From NCBI GenBank assembly GCA_949288715.1, contig CASELH010000022.1:1-64000 (forward strand): DNA of 64,000 nucleotides, in the 5' to 3' direction. Under the pieces are notes generated by a model that saw only the letters and a list, made by a program, of their open reading frames with translations, searched no databases and was not told where the DNA came from. The position numbers and the translations under genes are program-made. Shown here one piece after another: positions 63,457 to 64,000 of the stretch. Source of the DNA: an uncultured Bacteroides sp. GTDB lineage: Bacteria > Bacteroidota > Bacteroidia > Bacteroidales > Bacteroidaceae. The stretch's first letter is position 1. Each line of letters begins with the position of its first letter.

Positions 63457-64000
63457 ATGAGAACAATCGCCCCCATTCTCCTGGTCTTGCTGCTCCTCAC
63501 CGCCTGTAAAGGGAAAGAAAACCGCACGGCAGCGGGCGAGGCGGAGAAACCACGCATCATAGTCACCATCGAACCCCTGCGCTACTTCACCGAGGCCATC
63601 GTGGGCGACCGCTTTGAGGTGACCTCCATCGTGCCCAAAGGCAGCAGTCCCGAGACGTACGACCCCTCCCCCCGCCAGCTCATCGACCTGGCGCAAAGCA
63701 AAGCCTACTTCCGCATAGGCTACATAGGCTTCGAGCAGGTGTGGACAGACAAGCTGGCCGAGAATGCCCCGCACCTGCACTTCTTCGACCTCTCGGAAGG
63801 CATCGACCTGATTTATGACGAAAGCCACGCCCACCGCCACGGCGCAACGCGGGAGGAGGACAAGGGCGTGGAGCCGCACGTGTGGTGCTCTACCGCCAAC
63901 GCACAAATCATAGCCGCCAACATTGTGAAAGCCATGCACGTGCTCGACAAGGCCAACGACAGCCTTTACCTGACCCGCTACAAGGCCCTGAGCCAACGCA
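63457..64000 (+). CDS. metal ABC transporter substrate-binding lipoprotein (ZnuA-like), 5' part
   Basis: Runs off the right edge; 181 codons are visible. Lipoprotein signal with C17 (LVLLLLTACKGK). Cluster A-I (zinc/manganese) binding-protein features: IVTIEPLRYFTEAIVGDRFE, IVPKGSSPETYDPSPRQLID, SKAYFRIGYIGFE, then a His-rich loop (HAHRH) and VEPHVWCSTANAQIIAANI, whose His contributes to the metal site. The His-rich loop favours zinc over manganese. It delivers metal to an ABC permease, expected just beyond the window. Monocistronic start with a good -7 box. An antisense ORF over the same region is a shadow. Confidence 0.88.
   Translation, partial: MRTIAPILLVLLLLTACKGKENRTAAGEAEKPRIIVTIEPLRYFTEAIVGDRFEVTSIVPKGSSPETYDPSPRQLIDLAQSKAYFRIGYIGFEQVWTDKLAENAPHLHFFDLSEGIDLIYDESHAHRHGATREEDKGVEPHVWCSTANAQIIAANIVKAMHVLDKANDSLYLTRYKALSQR

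Noticed and set aside
63331..63996. 221-codon minus-strand frame at the right end
   Set aside because: It is antisense to a convincing ZnuA-like lipoprotein with signal peptide, metal-binding motifs and promoter.
1..64000. tRNA, rRNA or transposase genes
   Set aside because: I looked for them in all gaps and found none that I can support.

Overview
The window is a chromosomal segment from a GC-rich member of the Bacteroidales (Bacteroides-like). Four things support this: three SusC/SusD pairs, a hybrid two-component regulator of the HTCS type, many promoters of the Bacteroides form TAnnTTTG (-7 box), and housekeeping genes in a typical Bacteroides order (speA-argB-ECF sigma; rimP-nusA-infB; purD). 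Most genes strongly prefer G/C in the third codon position. The exceptions are AT-richer stretches at about 26.5-27.3, 30.5-32.1 and 33.4-34.2 kb.

Layout. 0-0.8 kb: 3' end of an RHS/YD-repeat protein. 1.0-4.8 kb: arginine decarboxylase, acetylglutamate kinase, an ECF sigma factor and an overlapping membrane anti-sigma-like gene. 5.0-7.6 kb: a GIN-domain (DUF2807) lipoprotein, a YgjP-type metallohydrolase and a small membrane protein. 8.0-12.0 kb: a GLPGLI protein and TonB-dependent receptor operon facing a TetR regulator. 12.1-43.4 kb: a large polysaccharide-utilization-like locus (PUL). It holds an HTCS regulator, SusC1/D1, a metallo-beta-lactamase/alpha-beta hydrolase fusion, a type-B carboxylesterase, an LRR lipoprotein, SusC2/D2, a stand-alone esterase, three tandem paralogous CE1-type esterases and two GH3 glycosidases. 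A foreign-looking two-gene module (33.4-34.1 kb) interrupts it. 43.6-50.3 kb: a second PUL unit with a DUF6377 regulator and SusC3/D3. 50.7-55.5 kb: rimP-nusA-infB. 55.6-59.4 kb: a RelE-type toxin-antitoxin pair, an HU-like protein, a collagen-like/GLUG surface protein and an orphan antitoxin. 59.5-64 kb: CvpA, PurD, a multi-pass membrane protein, a DedA/YqaA-type protein and the start of a ZnuA-like metal-binding lipoprotein.

How the genes work together. The large PUL is rich in esterases and has no recognisable endo-glycanase. I infer uptake of an esterified plant glycoconjugate or oligosaccharide, de-esterification by six or so hydrolases, and removal of terminal sugars by the two GH3 enzymes. 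Five promoters in this locus (SusC1, the carboxylesterase operon and each tandem esterase) carry arrays of 2-4 direct repeats of TTTGAAC-N4-6-ACAGC at a 20-23 bp period. In all five the last repeat begins exactly 38 bp before the -7 box. This fits an AraC-type DNA-binding domain such as the C-terminus of the HTCS, and it predicts one coherent regulon.

Other signals that gene calls do not explain. Several intergenic regions hold short tandem arrays with an exact 22-bp period (6.9, 40.7, 50.5, 56.8, 60.3 kb). Near-perfect long hairpins built on CGCAGAT/CGCGGAT words recur at gene ends (7.1, 33.3, 50.3, 60.1, 63.2 kb). A run of eight G (C8 on the coding strand) at 59,052-59,059 puts the signal peptide of the collagen-like/GLUG lipoprotein one base out of frame, which suggests an ON/OFF phase-variable surface protein.
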